The notes under the pieces were generated by a model. The model was not told the origin of the DNA and made no database searches. It saw nothing but the letters and a program-made list of their open reading frames with translations. From Toxorhynchites rutilus septentrionalis (lineage: Eukaryota > Arthropoda > Insecta > Diptera > Culicidae), in the NCBI RefSeq assembly GCF_029784135.1, contig NC_073744.1:28254981-28318980 (forward strand): a stretch of DNA of 64,000 bases, in the 5' to 3' direction. Position numbers and translations under genes: made by a program. Positions 21,722-32,581 of the stretch are shown here, one piece after another; positions within the stretch are counted from its first letter, which is position 1; each line of letters begins with the position of its first letter.

Positions 21722-21794
21722 TAGTTTGGCAATGACTGCTAAATTTGCGACACATCTTAACTCGCGGATCATATCCTCTTGGCCGGGGCCTGGC
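21722..21794 (+). promoter_or_regulatory. Promoter/5' leader block shared with the 15.3-kb gene
   Basis: The 35 bases from ACTCGCGG to GGGGCCTGGC at 21760-21794 recur inverted at 15326-15360. The preceding 37 bases are also similar. The block ends 37 bp before the start codon. Confidence 0.75.
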
Positions 21795-21831
21795 GCATTC
21801 AAAACAAAACGCGAGGATCCAAAAGAAAACC

Positions 21832-23572
21832 ATGGATTACATGTTGGATTTTCACAAAGTCTGTAGAATGTGCTGCGAGGAAAAACTTCGAATGCTATTG
21901 ATTTTCGAACAGGATTCGAAAAATCCTCTGGATAAACTAATTAGCGATGTGTTGCGATTGGAGGCAAGGCTGGGTTCGATTGAAACATATTTTTTCACTA
22001 ATGCTTTACATTCTAGGTGGTCTGTGATGATGGTTTGCCTCAGCAAATCTGCAGAGATTGCATTGCCACTCTCACGAAGCTCCAGGAAACCATTGAAAAC
22101 TTTCGTGCCAATGATTATAATCTGCGCAGGCAGCTTGGTCCAATCAACTTTGTTGAAGTCAAGGAAGAAACCATGGAAGTGGAGCGACAGGAACTCGAAG
22201 ACGAAGATGACGATGAGAATTTCACCCCAGAAATGAGCGAAGAAGGCGATGAACATCAACGAGAGGATTTGGAAGATTATGACATGGATGAAGAATGGAT
22301 AGAAGAGAAGCCTACAGGGAGGATAACAATAAAAGCGACTAAAGGAAATTCGGAAGAGTCGACGACGAGCGGAAAAGCTAAACGTGGTCGCCGAAAAACG
22401 GTGTTCGAGGATCCTAACCGTCCGCGTTTAAATGATTTCAAATGTTACATTTGTAAAAGCGATTCCATGGGATCAGCAGAGGCTCTTATTGCTCATTTGA
22501 ATTCCCATACTGATGAGCTACCTTATACCTGTCAAATATGCGTTCTGGAGACCGCTGTGATAACCACTGTGTCTAGTTTGAATGTACACAAGCGTATGCA
22601 TGAGAACCCCCACAAATGTCCCTACTGCGATAGGCGTTACAGCAATAAGCGAAACATCTCGTTGCATGTACAGATGTATCATATGGCCGAGAACGCTCCC
22701 TGTCCTTCTACGTGCTCGTATTGTGACAAGGTTTTTCCAACGAAACAGTCGTTGGCGAATCACGAGAAGATACACACGAAAGCGGTAAGTTGCGAATACT
22801 GCGGCAAGATTTTTGTCGGGAAACACAAGCTCCAGTTGCACATTCAGCGGAAGCATGAACGGGTCCGGAAGTACGAGTGTCATCTATGTCACAAGAAGCT
22901 CAATTCATTGGATGCTGTGCAAGTGCATATACGCATAATGCACTCCGACAAAGAGTACAACTGCAAGTATTGCCCAAGAACGTTAGTTGATAGTCTAAAT
23001 AGTTCTGCGAATATCTCTCGCATAAAATCCTGGTTTCTGGTTTCAGATACACTTCGGAATTGTCCCTTCGTTATCACGAGAAAAAACATGAAGAAAATCC
23101 CAGCTACAAGTCGACGAACAACTGGAAGCAATACTACACCTTCGTGGAGGGCGCAGAAGGAATCAAGGATGGGGTTCGCTTGAAGAAATGTGGTCTCTGT
23201 GGCACCCTTACGAAAGCAATCGGGCCGCATTTGAGTGCGGTGCATTTCCCGAAGGAATTTCGCTGTGGGCAGTGTGATATGACCTTCAAACGCAAGAACA
23301 CATACGACGCGCATGTGTTTGAGCACGAGTACGGTAAGGCTTACAGCTGCCCAATCTGTGGCAGGGGATTCTCCGAGAAGAAAAATTTGCTCATTCACCT
23401 CAAAACTAAAAAGCATCGTGATCATCCGATGGCACAATCACTTGAGTGGTTGAATGAGAAAAGCGCAATGACCGATGTAAAGTCGGAAAGAGGTGTCGTC
23501 ATCTCTGAGGACGTAATTGGAGAAGAAGTGCTGAGCGAATCAGCGCTGGAGACCGATGATTTTAGTACATAA
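21832..23572 (+). CDS. ZAD-C2H2 zinc-finger protein A
   Basis: Exons 21832-21963, 22017-22981 and 23047-23572 give 540 residues. The ATG has a good context (AACCATGG). The ZAD spans 11 to about 80 (VCRMC, then QICRDC) and is split by intron 1 after LRLE. That intron starts GC, not GT (GAG|GCAAGG), and ends TTCTAG. An acidic linker (60-150) precedes a basic patch KRGRRK and about ten C2H2 fingers from 187 to about 505, including DFKCYICKSD and CPYCDRRYSN. The C-terminus is acidic. Paralogues lie at 32.6-35.0 and 40.6-42.5 kb with the same ZAD intron position. A nuclear DNA-binding regulator is expected. It is tail to tail with the gene at 24.1 kb. Confidence 0.93.
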
Positions 23573-24116
23573 ACCCAAAGATTAATATATGTGTTACGAC
23601 CCCTTAGTCGGCGCACAACGGTACCAATAAAGTGGTATCGCTTTTTGAAGTTTTATGGACTTATGTTACTCAAAGTACATTTATTGGATTCACCTAATAA
23701 ATTAAAAACAATACCATCACACTATAATGCAGGAGTCTTTTCATTCGGTGGAAATTTAACGCGCACAGCGCAGATTAAAAGTGAAGAGAATTATCAGGGA
23801 TTGGGAAAACATTAATCGTAGGTTATTAGAAAATTGTTACCAACCCTCAACTGTGCCATTTGTAAACATACAGGAAGTTCTTGATACAAGTTCTACGTTC
23901 TTGACGAACTTGGACTTATATATTTACAATGTGCTTTAGAAATTTTAACTTCTTGATTTATTCAATACTGATTAAAAACCAAACTGAAGATTTTTTAGAA
24001 ATGTTAAAGTAAGTATACATTTGTATGCGGGAATTCTCGACCAAAGTGAACATCGCCTCCGTTTGGATGGGTTAACGCTTCGGTTCTCTTGCCGCAAAGT
24101 TTCGATACAGGGTCCA
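23573..24116. other. Tail-to-tail intergenic region
   Basis: This 544-bp gap between two convergent zinc-finger genes must hold both 3' UTRs. AATAAA-like signals occur (CAATAAAG near 23624, CTAATAAATTAAAAAC near 23694). No other feature was seen. Confidence 0.5.
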
Positions 24117-25485
24117 CTATTCGACATTCACGTCGTCACTGATCGGATCCACGTTGTGAGCACGTTCCTTATGCCGTGCAAGCATTTTATCCGACCTACA
24201 AAAACAATCACTAATGTTAGCACAATCGATGGACTATGAACTATCGGTGTCTCAAATGTACCAATAGGAAGCGTCACAGGCTCCGCATTTGAATCGTTCC
24301 CTCCCGTGGGCTGTAGATTGGTGCAGCTTAAGTTTGGCCGACGAAGGAAAGGATGTGTCGCAAACGGTACATGTATACTTGAGGTCTCTGCTGTGCTCTC
24401 GCATATGACTCGCTAGAGTTTTCTGCCAATTGACAACCTTGCCACAGATGTGACACTCGAACCGTTTCCCCCCATGTACAGACTCTAGATGGATGCGAAG
24501 TTCGCGTTTCAGATGGAACCTTTTGTCGCAAATGTGACAAATCAGATGCTGCTTCATAACGGCATGAGCCTTTATGTGGGCATGATAGCTTTGCGGATTG
24601 CTGAACGCTTTGTCGCACTCTGAGCATGATTCTCGAAAAGGTTTACTCCTAGACTGCTCTCGATTGTCAGACACTGTATTACCGGGACAATGTTGTGTTC
24701 CATCTGCATCTGCATTTATACACAAAGATTCGTCCATCGATTGTTCCGTTCTCGTTGCATTGGCAAGATTATTCTCTTTGTTCGCACTGGAAGGCACAGC
24801 GTTCGACGAATTAACTTCCGCATCTTTCGACGCTTCCATTCTTACGAGTTGCAACAATTGTGATTGAGATTGTTCGCACTTTTTAGCAAACTCTGAAAAA
24901 TGGGTCACCTCAGCCATGCAGTCATAACAAACACCACTCGGGAGGCCTAGTTCTGTTTTGTATTTGCCCAAGCAACATTCGATTATTGTCTTCATATTAC
25001 CCAGCTGCTCCAGTTGGAACTTCATCGGCCGTTTCATCTTTTTGGCACACAATCGGCAATACAAGTCTATCTGGTTTGTTTCGCTTTGTTGATCTTTATC
25101 GTTGACCTGTTCCAATATCTCCAAACCGAGCGTAGGTATAGTGCCGACCAGCAATCGAGGTTTCTTCCTGGTCCGATCAATGAATCGTTCCTCGAAATGT
25201 CTATCGCATATTCGGGCATCATCCGGCAATTCGGTATTGTACTTGGCAACCCAAGCGGTGCTTCTCCACCAGTGGCGTAAATCTCCGAAGGACATGTTGA
25301 AAAAGTCTCGCTTGCCCGCCAATTCCACACCAGAGCAGCCGGGAATGAAACAGCTAGTGCTGCCGTTCAGCCAACCAGGACTCTAGAAAAAAAATGACGG
25401 AAAAAATGACACGGAAAACGTTCTCGTGAAATCAATCGGGGACTCCTTTCCTTACCACTGCTTGGGTAACTGTTCTGTTTGCCAT
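24117..25485 (-). CDS. THAP-ZAD-C2H2 zinc-finger protein 2
   Basis: Exons 25485-25456, 25382-24262 and 24195-24117 give 409 residues in one frame. The first exon encodes only MANRTVTQAV. THAP spans about 21-95 (CFIPGC, then CDRHF). ZAD spans about 119-180 (YCRLC, then VCYDC). A Ser/Asn-rich linker precedes five C2H2 fingers from 261. The last finger is split by the 66-bp intron after ASY and is completed in the small third exon (LARHKERAH). This is the shortest THAP-ZAD member and lacks the GVKLYK-like tail. The first and last exons are inferred from splice signals, frame and the finger pattern; the central exon is certain. Confidence 0.87.
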
Positions 25486-25598
25486 GTTTAAAAATACCAA
25501 ATGATAATAAACAACTACCTGTTGAATGCGTAAACTGGGTCTGGTTCTGGGCCGACCAAAACACGGAGATTGACGCTTTTTGTTTTGCGTGATTCGTA

Positions 25599-25923
25599 CA
25601 GGGGTATGACTAGAACGTCAAATCCCTCATATTGCCAGTGTACTCAATAATGCTGCGGTTCACTGACATTTTGGTTCTGTCAATTACTCTGTTGTTTACA
25701 ACTCGGTCCGATTATATAGTCGAATAGTGGCTCACTTTAAACTCCATGTTAAATGTGAACACCTTCATGTGAAACCGAAATATGAAAATCACTCATGCAG
25801 TTAAGCATACTATCTCCGTGATTTCAACGATTTCAATCCTCGCAAATGATATGTTGGTAAACAAATGACGCCATATTGGTTTTGATTTTGAGTAGCCTAT
25901 ATTCAATTGATGTCTAACCCCTG
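25599..25923. mobile_element. hAT-like MITE A, copy 3, complete
   Basis: 325 bp with ends CAGGGGTATGAC and GTCTAACCCCTG and an exact 8-bp target duplication GATTCGTA (25591-25598 and 25924-25931). It is inverted relative to the other two copies and has no insert. Confidence 0.93.
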
Positions 25924-25985
25924 GATTCGTATCGAATTCGTATCGACGTCAAGCCGCGATGACAAATGTACAGTGTTGACGTCTG

Positions 25986-26241
25986 CAAGGCGCGTAGAAG
26001 TATATCCTAAGGTGGGCTAACTTGCTAAAACCACTCTTCAGCCACCTTGGAGATCTACTGTGTTTTGTTTGTAAACAAAACACAATACGCTTGTGCCCAA
26101 GCTCGCTCGTGATCAGTCTGTCTCTTTCACACTTCAAGGAAAAAATTCCCCTTCTGCTTTCTTCCGTACTGTTTTCATATACCGCTCCCCTAACCAACTT
26201 AGTGACGAAACGGCCTCACCTAGTACCATAGACCCGTCTTG
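25986..26241. mobile_element. CAAGG MITE, copy a
   Basis: 256 bp from CAAGGCGCGTAGAAGTATAT to ATAGACCCGTCTTG, flanked by GACGTCTG on both sides (25978-25985, 26242-26249). The interior contains the palindromic TGTTTTGTTTGTAAACAAAACA. It is a close relative of the copy at 51411-51667. An 8-bp duplication suggests hAT. Confidence 0.85.
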
Positions 26242-26257
26242 GACGTCTGGTGGCGAC

Positions 26258-26924
26258 CAATGAGGTACATGTAGAGGTGGAGCAGTAGGCGAAGTATATC
26301 TGTATTGGCAAGCAAAATATCGTGTCGTAATTATTTGCATTCAATATGGAATGTATATGGAAGAAACAAAACAATGTTGAAAGTTCTCACGTTTGCGTGA
26401 TATTTTGAGCCAACATTTTCATGAAATCATTGAACTATTTGTTTTTTAACAGATGACAATTGTATCATGGCTTATTTCGATTATCTATGTGGTAAAAAGA
26501 TCCAGAGAGCAATCGTATGCTTAGTTCATGAAATCAGTAACATTTCCGGCGAAATTCTGATTAATTGGCGATTATTCTCTCACAACATACACACCGAAAC
26601 TAAGAGAAAGAAACTTCGTTTGTTTCTATGAACGCGGGGGAAAATGGCACATGTAAATATCACTTTTATCCGTCTTTTTCGACGTGATTTCACAAATATT
26701 CATTGCACACTATTACATAAGCCTCATATTCAGCGGAAACTCTAAAAAAATGTACGTTTTTAATTGATAAATTACTTCCTAAAAATAGCATTTTCACATG
26801 AATTCGGAGGGCAATCAAAGATAAACACAACGACTGACGTCACTATTTGAGAAATAGTTATGGCAGCGCATGCTATGTCGCACGAAACTCTACCATCTTC
26901 ATTACCTTTTTTTCAGGACATTGG
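26258..26924. mobile_element. CAATG element X, copy 1
   Basis: 667 bp starting CAATGAGGTACATG and ending GGACATTGG, flanked by GTGGCGAC on both sides. It is the reverse of 39289-39989, sharing long stretches such as the palindrome-rich ATGGCAGCGCATGCTATGTC. It has no transposase frame. The terminal inverted repeat is only about 5 bp, so its superfamily is unclear. Confidence 0.8.
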
Positions 26925-26932
26925 GTGGCGAC

Positions 26933-27154
26933 CAAGGCGCCTGGAAGTATATCCTAAGGTGGGACAACTTGCTAAAACCACTCTTCAGCCATCTTGGAAG
27001 TCTACTGTGTTTTGTTTGTAAACAAAACAGGCAAACAGGTAAACAGGCATATAATTCCCCTTCTGCTTTCTTCCGTACTGTTTTCATATACCGCTCTCCT
27101 ACCCAACTTAGTGACGAAACGGCCTCACCTTAGGATATTCTTTTAGGCACCTTG
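26933..27154. mobile_element. CAAGG MITE, copy b
   Basis: 222 bp with well-matched ends: CAAGGCGCCTGGAAGTATAT and, reversed, CAAGGTGCCTAAAAGAATAT, both followed by CCTAAGGTG. Flanked by GTGGCGAC (26925-26932, 27155-27162). The interior matches copies a and c but is shorter. Confidence 0.87.
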
Positions 27155-27162
27155 GTGGCGAC

Positions 27163-27523
27163 CAAGGCGCTTATATTATTGTATAACAGGTGAAGCAACA
27201 TCATCACCTCAATAAGAAGGGGATTACGGATTGTGGGGCGGGGGTTGTTCGTTTTGTAATTGCTAGGATACACCATTTTTGCATTTTCACATGCGAGAGT
27301 AGTGGAAATGAGAATAAAATTCTACAAAATCATACCTTCTTTTTCACATAAATTCGCGAAAGCCAAACATAGTAGGCATTGTTCGAATAAGCGTCGTAGC
27401 CGTTTGTAGAGAGCCGCCGGCAGCGTTCTGATGCTGTTTATAAACAATACCGACAGCAATTCCAATATGGATGAAAGTGCATTTCATATGATTGTTTCAC
27501 CTGGTATATATAGAGGCACCTTG
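27163..27523. mobile_element. CAAGG-ended MITE, copy d
   Basis: 361 bp with ends CAAGGCGCTTATATTATTG and, reversed, CAAGGTGCCTCTATATATAC, each leading into CAGGTGAA-CA. Its interior is unrelated to copies a-c. Flanked by GTGGCGAC (27155-27162, 27524-27531). Confidence 0.83.
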
Positions 27524-27531
27524 GTGGCGAC

Positions 27532-28116
27532 ATTCGAGATTGAGAACCAAACTATTCTAATGGCGGGTTTACATTAGGGAGATCTATAGCTATAGATGGA
27601 TTTATTCACGCGAAAATAAATGTAAATCTGTCGGAACGCGTTGACAGTTGATTTTGAAGAATTTTTCTTTCTGTATTATAGCGACTTTCAACACTTTTTG
27701 GCTGGTTCGTCCACTTTAACTTCCATTTTTGGAAGAATGTCGGGAGTGAGAATTGAACTCGTGACCTTCAGCATGTGAGGTATGGTGTCGATCTCTATCA
27801 CTACTTTCACCACTAGCAGTTAAGAATAACTCTGAAAAACCAATCGTAACTGTTGTTCCGTGATTTGAGCTTTAATTTGAAGCCTAGGAACGAAAAATGT
27901 TCCATTGGACGTTTTGACTGCCGCGTTTGCACATTGGACATATTACGTTGCACGATGAGAATCTGAAACTAACTACTAAACAGCAATCCAAATATCAGCA
28001 TTTCGTTCTAAAGACAGATTATTGTTGTTATCACTCGTTGAATTGCACTGAAATCGCTAACAACGCCTGTAAGAAACAAAAACTCAAAACGAGCGAAGTA
28101 CGACTTCGTGTTGTTT
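27532..28116. other. Gene-free stretch
   Basis: No gene or repeat boundary recognised. The GATC-TATAGCTATAGATGG region near 27580 is locally palindromic only. Confidence 0.4.
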
Positions 28117-28573
28117 TGAGGCTAGGCGCAAATTGAGAAGCGTATAGCGCTCGTAAGCGAACGCGAGACTACCAACACGACTCATACGTGCCACAAACGT
28201 AGCGTGGTGGAGCGCATATTGAGTCGCAGTTTGGTGTAAATAACATGCCACTCGCATACAATGACTGATTAACACAGAGTTGCGCGATATATTTATTTAC
28301 TAACACAATCACCCGACCAGTACAGCCATACAGTGTCAAACCCACGGCGTTATATGATTGTTCACCAACACAACTACCACATCTGGCATGATCAGCACGA
28401 GAAACTGTGGTTCAGCCACAGCGTCGCGCGAGTCGTGTCTCACGAGCGCTCCACCATCTCGCGTCATCTGGCCAATTTGCGCCGTTCTATCTGTTTCCAT
28501 TAGCCACAAAAACAGGCGCTATATCGCGCCAAGTTACTCGCGCTATATGCGTCTCAATTTGCGCCTTGCCTGA
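28117..28573. mobile_element. MITE with long inverted repeats
   Basis: The left end TGAGGCTAGGCGCAAATTGA is matched by the right end, reversed, TCAGGCAAGGCGCAAATTGA; similarity continues through GCGTATAGCGC / GCATATAGCGC. No clear target duplication was found. A separate 13-bp hairpin (GTTACTTCGGACG) follows at 28581-28629. Confidence 0.68.
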
Positions 28574-28825
28574 CTGCTTTGTTACTTCGGACGTTTCGAG
28601 CGTCAGTGAAAAGTGGCGTCCGAAGTAACAGCCGAGTGCTTAAAATCCGAATCTGCACATTGGATATTTTTTGTATCGGCGATAAAAAGATGAAGAAGAT
28701 AGATACATGAACGATTGTTTTTGTAATGCATTCAACTATTGAAAACTAATAGCGTGCATCCCTTAACTTGATTTGTTTACTTTCGTTACATAGGACCTTT
28801 TCAAAAGTTACGCGAGATTTATTCA

Positions 28826-29110
28826 GTGCTCCCGTGGCCGAGTGGTTAGCGTCATAACTAACATGCCGGGTGTTCGGGTTCGATTCCCGTTCTGGTCAGG
28901 GGAATTTTTCGTCAAAGAAATTTCCTCCGACATGCACTGTGATCACGCGTATTCTAGAGCTTGCCACTCAGAATGCATTCAAGGCGTGTTATTTGGCATA
29001 GAAATCTCAACTAAGTACTAATAAAAATGACGCAAGTAATACTACGTTGAGACGGCGAAGTTCCTCTAGGAACGTTAGTGCCATTGAAGAAGTATTCAAT
29101 GTTATTCATG
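28826..29110 (+). mobile_element. tRNA-derived SINE
   Basis: Box A TGGCCGAGTGG (28835-28845) and box B GGTTCGATTCC (28877-28887) lie in a tRNA-like head; the body AATTTTTCGTCAAAGAAATT and a tail with GAAGAAG follow. The acceptor stem does not pair, so it is not a tRNA gene. A relative lies near 35850. Confidence 0.75.
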
Positions 29111-29472
29111 GTGTCGCCACCTACAACAGTTTTGAATTGCAATGCCCTCTTTCGAATCAGCATGCCTAAAATCAGTTCTAAATTTGGAAAAAATTAAATG
29201 AAAATCATTAAATCCCGTAGTCCCAACACTTATTCAACAATAATAATAATATGTACACTATTTTTCTCAGCCATTCGCGAATGATTTTGACTCCGAAATT
29301 TAGAACTAAGAGATATGTTGGAATGAAAAATACAACCAAAATCAAAACAAAAGCCGAGACACAAAGCCCAGACAAAACCCCAACGAACCGTCCCTCTCCG
29401 TCAGTTATTCTTTTCTAAAAATCCTGCCGGTTGCTTTCGTTGAAAGTATGCTGACAAGTCGTGACGTTGCCT
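29111..29472. other. Gene-free stretch
   Basis: No gene or clear element. It is AT-rich, with an A-rich section near 29330-29390. Confidence 0.4.
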
Positions 29473-29534
29473 GGGTATGTGAATGTTTTCATAAGAAATG
29501 CATGGTAGAACAACTGACGTAACGTAACGTGACG
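29473..29534. repeat. Fragment of the Harbinger-like MITE
   Basis: GTATGTGAATGTTTTCATAA through ACTGACGTAACGTAACGTGA matches 37222-37275, the right half of MITE copy 2. Only this part is present. Confidence 0.65.
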
Positions 29535-29689
29535 GCGCTTGCGGGGTTGAGCGAGAAACGAACTAGTTGTGTTTGTTTGTGCCCTGTCTTTAAATGTCGG
29601 TGTTGGCTTGTTGCGGGGAAAAGTACCTGTGAACGTCGTGAAAAATGTGTGTTGCTCGCCTCGATAGATTTTAATTCTGTAGAGTGCGG

Positions 29690-29885
29690 GGCTCTGGCAA
29701 CCGTATCCCATCCAATGCAAATAGAGCGTAGGCAGCATAAAACAGGGCTCACGTATTGTTTAATGTTTGGAGTCTTATATGTTAATATTAGCACTTCATT
29801 TTCAATTTTAAGTTATGATTTCTATGCTCATGATTTTCTATGCTGGCTACTAAAAAGCCATCTTAGCAATCCCTTGGTAGAGTGT
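29690..29885 (+). repeat. Dispersed repeat R1, copy 1 (empty site)
   Basis: GGGGCTCTGGCAACC through CATCTTAGCAATCCCTTGGT matches 37076-37577. At GCAGCATAAAACAGGGCTC it preserves the uninterrupted target of the Harbinger-like MITE found in the other copy. Confidence 0.82.
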
Positions 29886-29889
29886 CCTT

Positions 29890-30570
29890 GGTGTGATGTG
29901 TGCGTGTACTGATACTATCACCAGAAAATGAGGAACAAACCCAGCAAACATTAAATCGTATAACTTTGCACATGATAATTTACATATATATTCGTATCAA
30001 ATCACAATCGCATAAAATATCAATCAAAATATCGATCATATATATCTAAAATTGCATAAAATGCAAAAACACGATTTTCCATATATTTGATGAATTGAGT
30101 GGTAACATTGTCGGATCAAATCGCATATCAGTCCGAAAAGCATCGTATATCGTTATATACGGCTTTATATGCGTACGAAATATGACATACACGTATATCG
30201 CCTCCACTTTTGCGTGTATATGCTAGTTATATGCATCATATATCATCCAAATGTGTCTTGGTTGTATGTATATCGCCTCCAATTAAAGCTATTCATACGA
30301 CTTAATGTTTGCTGAGAATGCCGGAAAGACTCAGCTGCCAGCCACACTAGCTAAGTTCAATCTCTTTCTCTCATATTTATGCACCATCTCTCATGTTTTT
30401 ATAGCGGGCTATCGACGCGAGACATTTTTGTTTTATTTGCGTAGGAGCTTTTCAAAACATGCCTCTGTTCGGTTTGTTAGGGAAACTAAAGAGAGTTTTT
30501 TTCACTCTAGACGAGATATGGTAGACTTATAAAGCATTAGCACGATGATTAATGGAATATTAATTCGACG
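29890..30570. other. Gene-free stretch with ATATCG-rich text
   Basis: No gene. The 27 bases at 30192-30218 are the exact reverse complement of 2235-2261 (core ATATCGCCTCCACTTTTGCG), and a partial third copy lies near 30268. The 75-residue frame at 30305 has no recognisable domain. Confidence 0.45.
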
Positions 30571-30574
30571 GTAC

Positions 30575-30975
30575 CATTGGTTCTAGAGGAGTTCTCTCGG
30601 TTATCTTCTCAGGTTTCCCAAAGTTAACTCTCAACCGTCGCGATTTAAGTTCGATACAGAGTACGCTAAATGATTAAGTTTTAGAGGAGTTTTCTCGAAT
30701 ACCTTCTCAGGATTTCCAAAGATTAACTCTTTACCGCTACAATTTGAATTCTATAAAGCACAGAATTGAAGCGAAAATTGCGATGAATAACGAAATATAT
30801 CGACGATTAGATTGATTTTAGAGGAGTTCTCTCGGTTTCCTTCTCAGGTTTCTCAAAGATAACTTTCCGCTGTCGCGATTCGAGTTCGATAAAAAGTGCG
30901 TACTATATATGAACAATTGGATTTATAACCGGTCCAATTAATTTCACAGGTTTTCCTTCTAAGGATATCTGAAGA
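30575..30975 (+). repeat. Degenerate tandem repeat, 100-140-bp period
   Basis: The core TTTTAGAGGAGTTCTCTCGG, then TTTCCTTCTCAGGTTTC and AAAGATAACT...CGATT-GAGTTCGATA, occurs at about 30578, 30679 and 30817, and a weak fourth copy near 30943. Spacing varies, so it is an old array. Confidence 0.72.
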
Positions 30976-30979
30976 TATT

Positions 30980-31324
30980 TCCGGCCGTGTGAAACAAAAA
31001 TCGTCGAGTGGTCGATAGCTCGCGTCTACATAATCACATTACTTACCTCAGTGAATACTGATTCTTACCTCTCCCCACTAACAAGGGATACCATGATAAT
31101 CGCTAGGGATCCACGCTATAGAGGCGATCCCTCTGGCCTTTCGGCGACGATTAACGGTCAATCACGGAGAGCAACTTCAAAATGTACAGTCTAACCAAGC
31201 TCAAGCTAAAAGAAACGACGCTAGCGCTTGCAATAACAATTACATAGCAATTACAAATCGTTAGACTACGTAAGGAGAGCATTTAGGAAGCGTTGCCAGC
31301 TGACGCGATGCGACACTCAAGATA
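30980..31324. other. Gene-free stretch
   Basis: No gene or repeat was recognised here. Confidence 0.4.
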
Positions 31325-31356
31325 GCCCACCTTAGTATATACTTCTAGGCGCCTTG
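31325..31356 (-). repeat. Single end of a CAAGG MITE
   Basis: On the minus strand CAAGGCGCCTAGAAGTATAT followed by ACTAAGGTGGGC is the same as the left end of the copy at 51411. The interior and other end are not found nearby. Confidence 0.7.
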
Positions 31357-31359
31357 GTT

Positions 31360-32227
31360 TAGAGATGGGCAAAACAGTTCACTTTGATGAACGGTTCACT
31401 CAATCATCGTTCATCTAAGTGAATCAGTTCTTTTGAACCGTTCTTTCGCTCTTTCGTTCACCGGTATTAAGAACAAAATAGAATGTTAGCTAGAACCCAA
31501 CATCAATAGACAGCTATTAATTGATATCGTTGGATTGGATGGTGTACGTATGGGATTCATATTTTTAAAATTTAGTGGGGAAAGATAATCTGTCCTTTAA
31601 AAGAGCAAACTGTATGTGAAAATATGTCGACCGACAAAAGTTTATGTAATAGATTGATGTCATATTTCTTCACATGAATATATCACTAGTCTAAACCCAC
31701 CCTTACGCGGAATTGAAAGAATAAATGTAATTGAAAATAAACTTTTAAAACTACGAAAATCTAATTTAATTTTTAACACAAAATTGAGTATACGTTAACA
31801 AAATAAACCCTGCGTTAGATGCATTTTGTCGTTTTATTTTCCTTACAAACGTTCTCGTTATATTTGTCCATTCCGTCCAACGCATTTCTGTTCAGCTGCA
31901 CTAGTTCGTTCGCAAACAGTTCGCCCGCAAACACTTCGTTCTCAAACAGTTCGTTCCCAAACAGTTCACTCTCAATAGCTCTCAATCAGTTCTTTCCCAT
32001 ACAGTTCACTCCTAACAGTTCGTTCACAAGCAATTCACTCTCCATCAGTTCACTCTCAAACAGTTCACTCGCAAACCGTTCTTTCGGAATCAGTTCGTTC
32101 ACAAACCGTTCGCTCGCAATCAGTTCGTGGGGAGAACTACCGTTCTTTAAAAAAGAACGACCGTTCGTTCACTCTTTTCGGCGAACTAGTTCGTTTGTAC
32201 CGTTCGTGAACGGTTTGCCCATCTCTA
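31360..32227. mobile_element. hAT-like element with internal minisatellite
   Basis: The ends TAGAGATGGGCAAAACAGTTC and, reversed, TAGAGATGGGCAAACCGTTC are inverted repeats; GAACGGTTCAC-like text continues inward on both sides. The flanks CCTTGGTT and CTGTCGTT match at only 5 of 8, so the duplication is weak. Much of the interior is a GTTC-rich minisatellite; the 172-residue frame over it is an artefact of the repeat. Confidence 0.7.
31885..32135 (+). repeat. Minisatellite, about 15-bp unit
   Basis: Units like AACAGTTCGTTCGCA, AACAGTTCGCCCGCA, AACAGTTCACTCTCA repeat about 16 times with single-base changes. The unit resembles the terminal sequence of the enclosing hAT-like element (AACAGTTCAC), which suggests growth from an end. 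Confidence 0.85.
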
Positions 32228-32581
32228 CTGTCGTTGATGGAGCGAACCAATACAACAACAATAGAGAGCAACAATTGGATGATCATCTGCCCACTAGAAA
32301 ATTATATTGTAGTAATATAGTATTCAGAATTATGTAATTTACACAAAAAAAATATGAGCGCTAAATCAATACTTTATGTTGAAACACGCTCAAGAGGTAC
32401 GAAAGAATTCATGAAAACTGTCCCAAACATACAAAAGAGGCTGTGATATTCATCTACCGAATGTGATCGTATCAACTGAATGAGCATACTTTCCTTAAAA
32501 AACACTATCAAAATTTTCTTACAATCATCAATTATGCATCACGGTCCCAGGAGAATCTAATTGCCTTATGGCTTGCTTACC
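32228..32581. other. 3' flank of the 32.6-kb gene
   Basis: It holds no gene. Part of it should be the 3' UTR of the minus-strand gene; no clear AATAAA was seen on that strand within 100 bp of the stop. Confidence 0.4.

Noticed and set aside
28826..28900. Possible tRNA-Ser/Leu-like gene
   Set aside because: Same as above: tRNA-like head only, followed by a repeated body and GAAGAAG tail.
31819..32337. 172-residue open frame rich in Ser, Asn, Phe
   Set aside because: It lies over a 15-bp minisatellite inside a hAT-like element; the composition is explained by the repeat.
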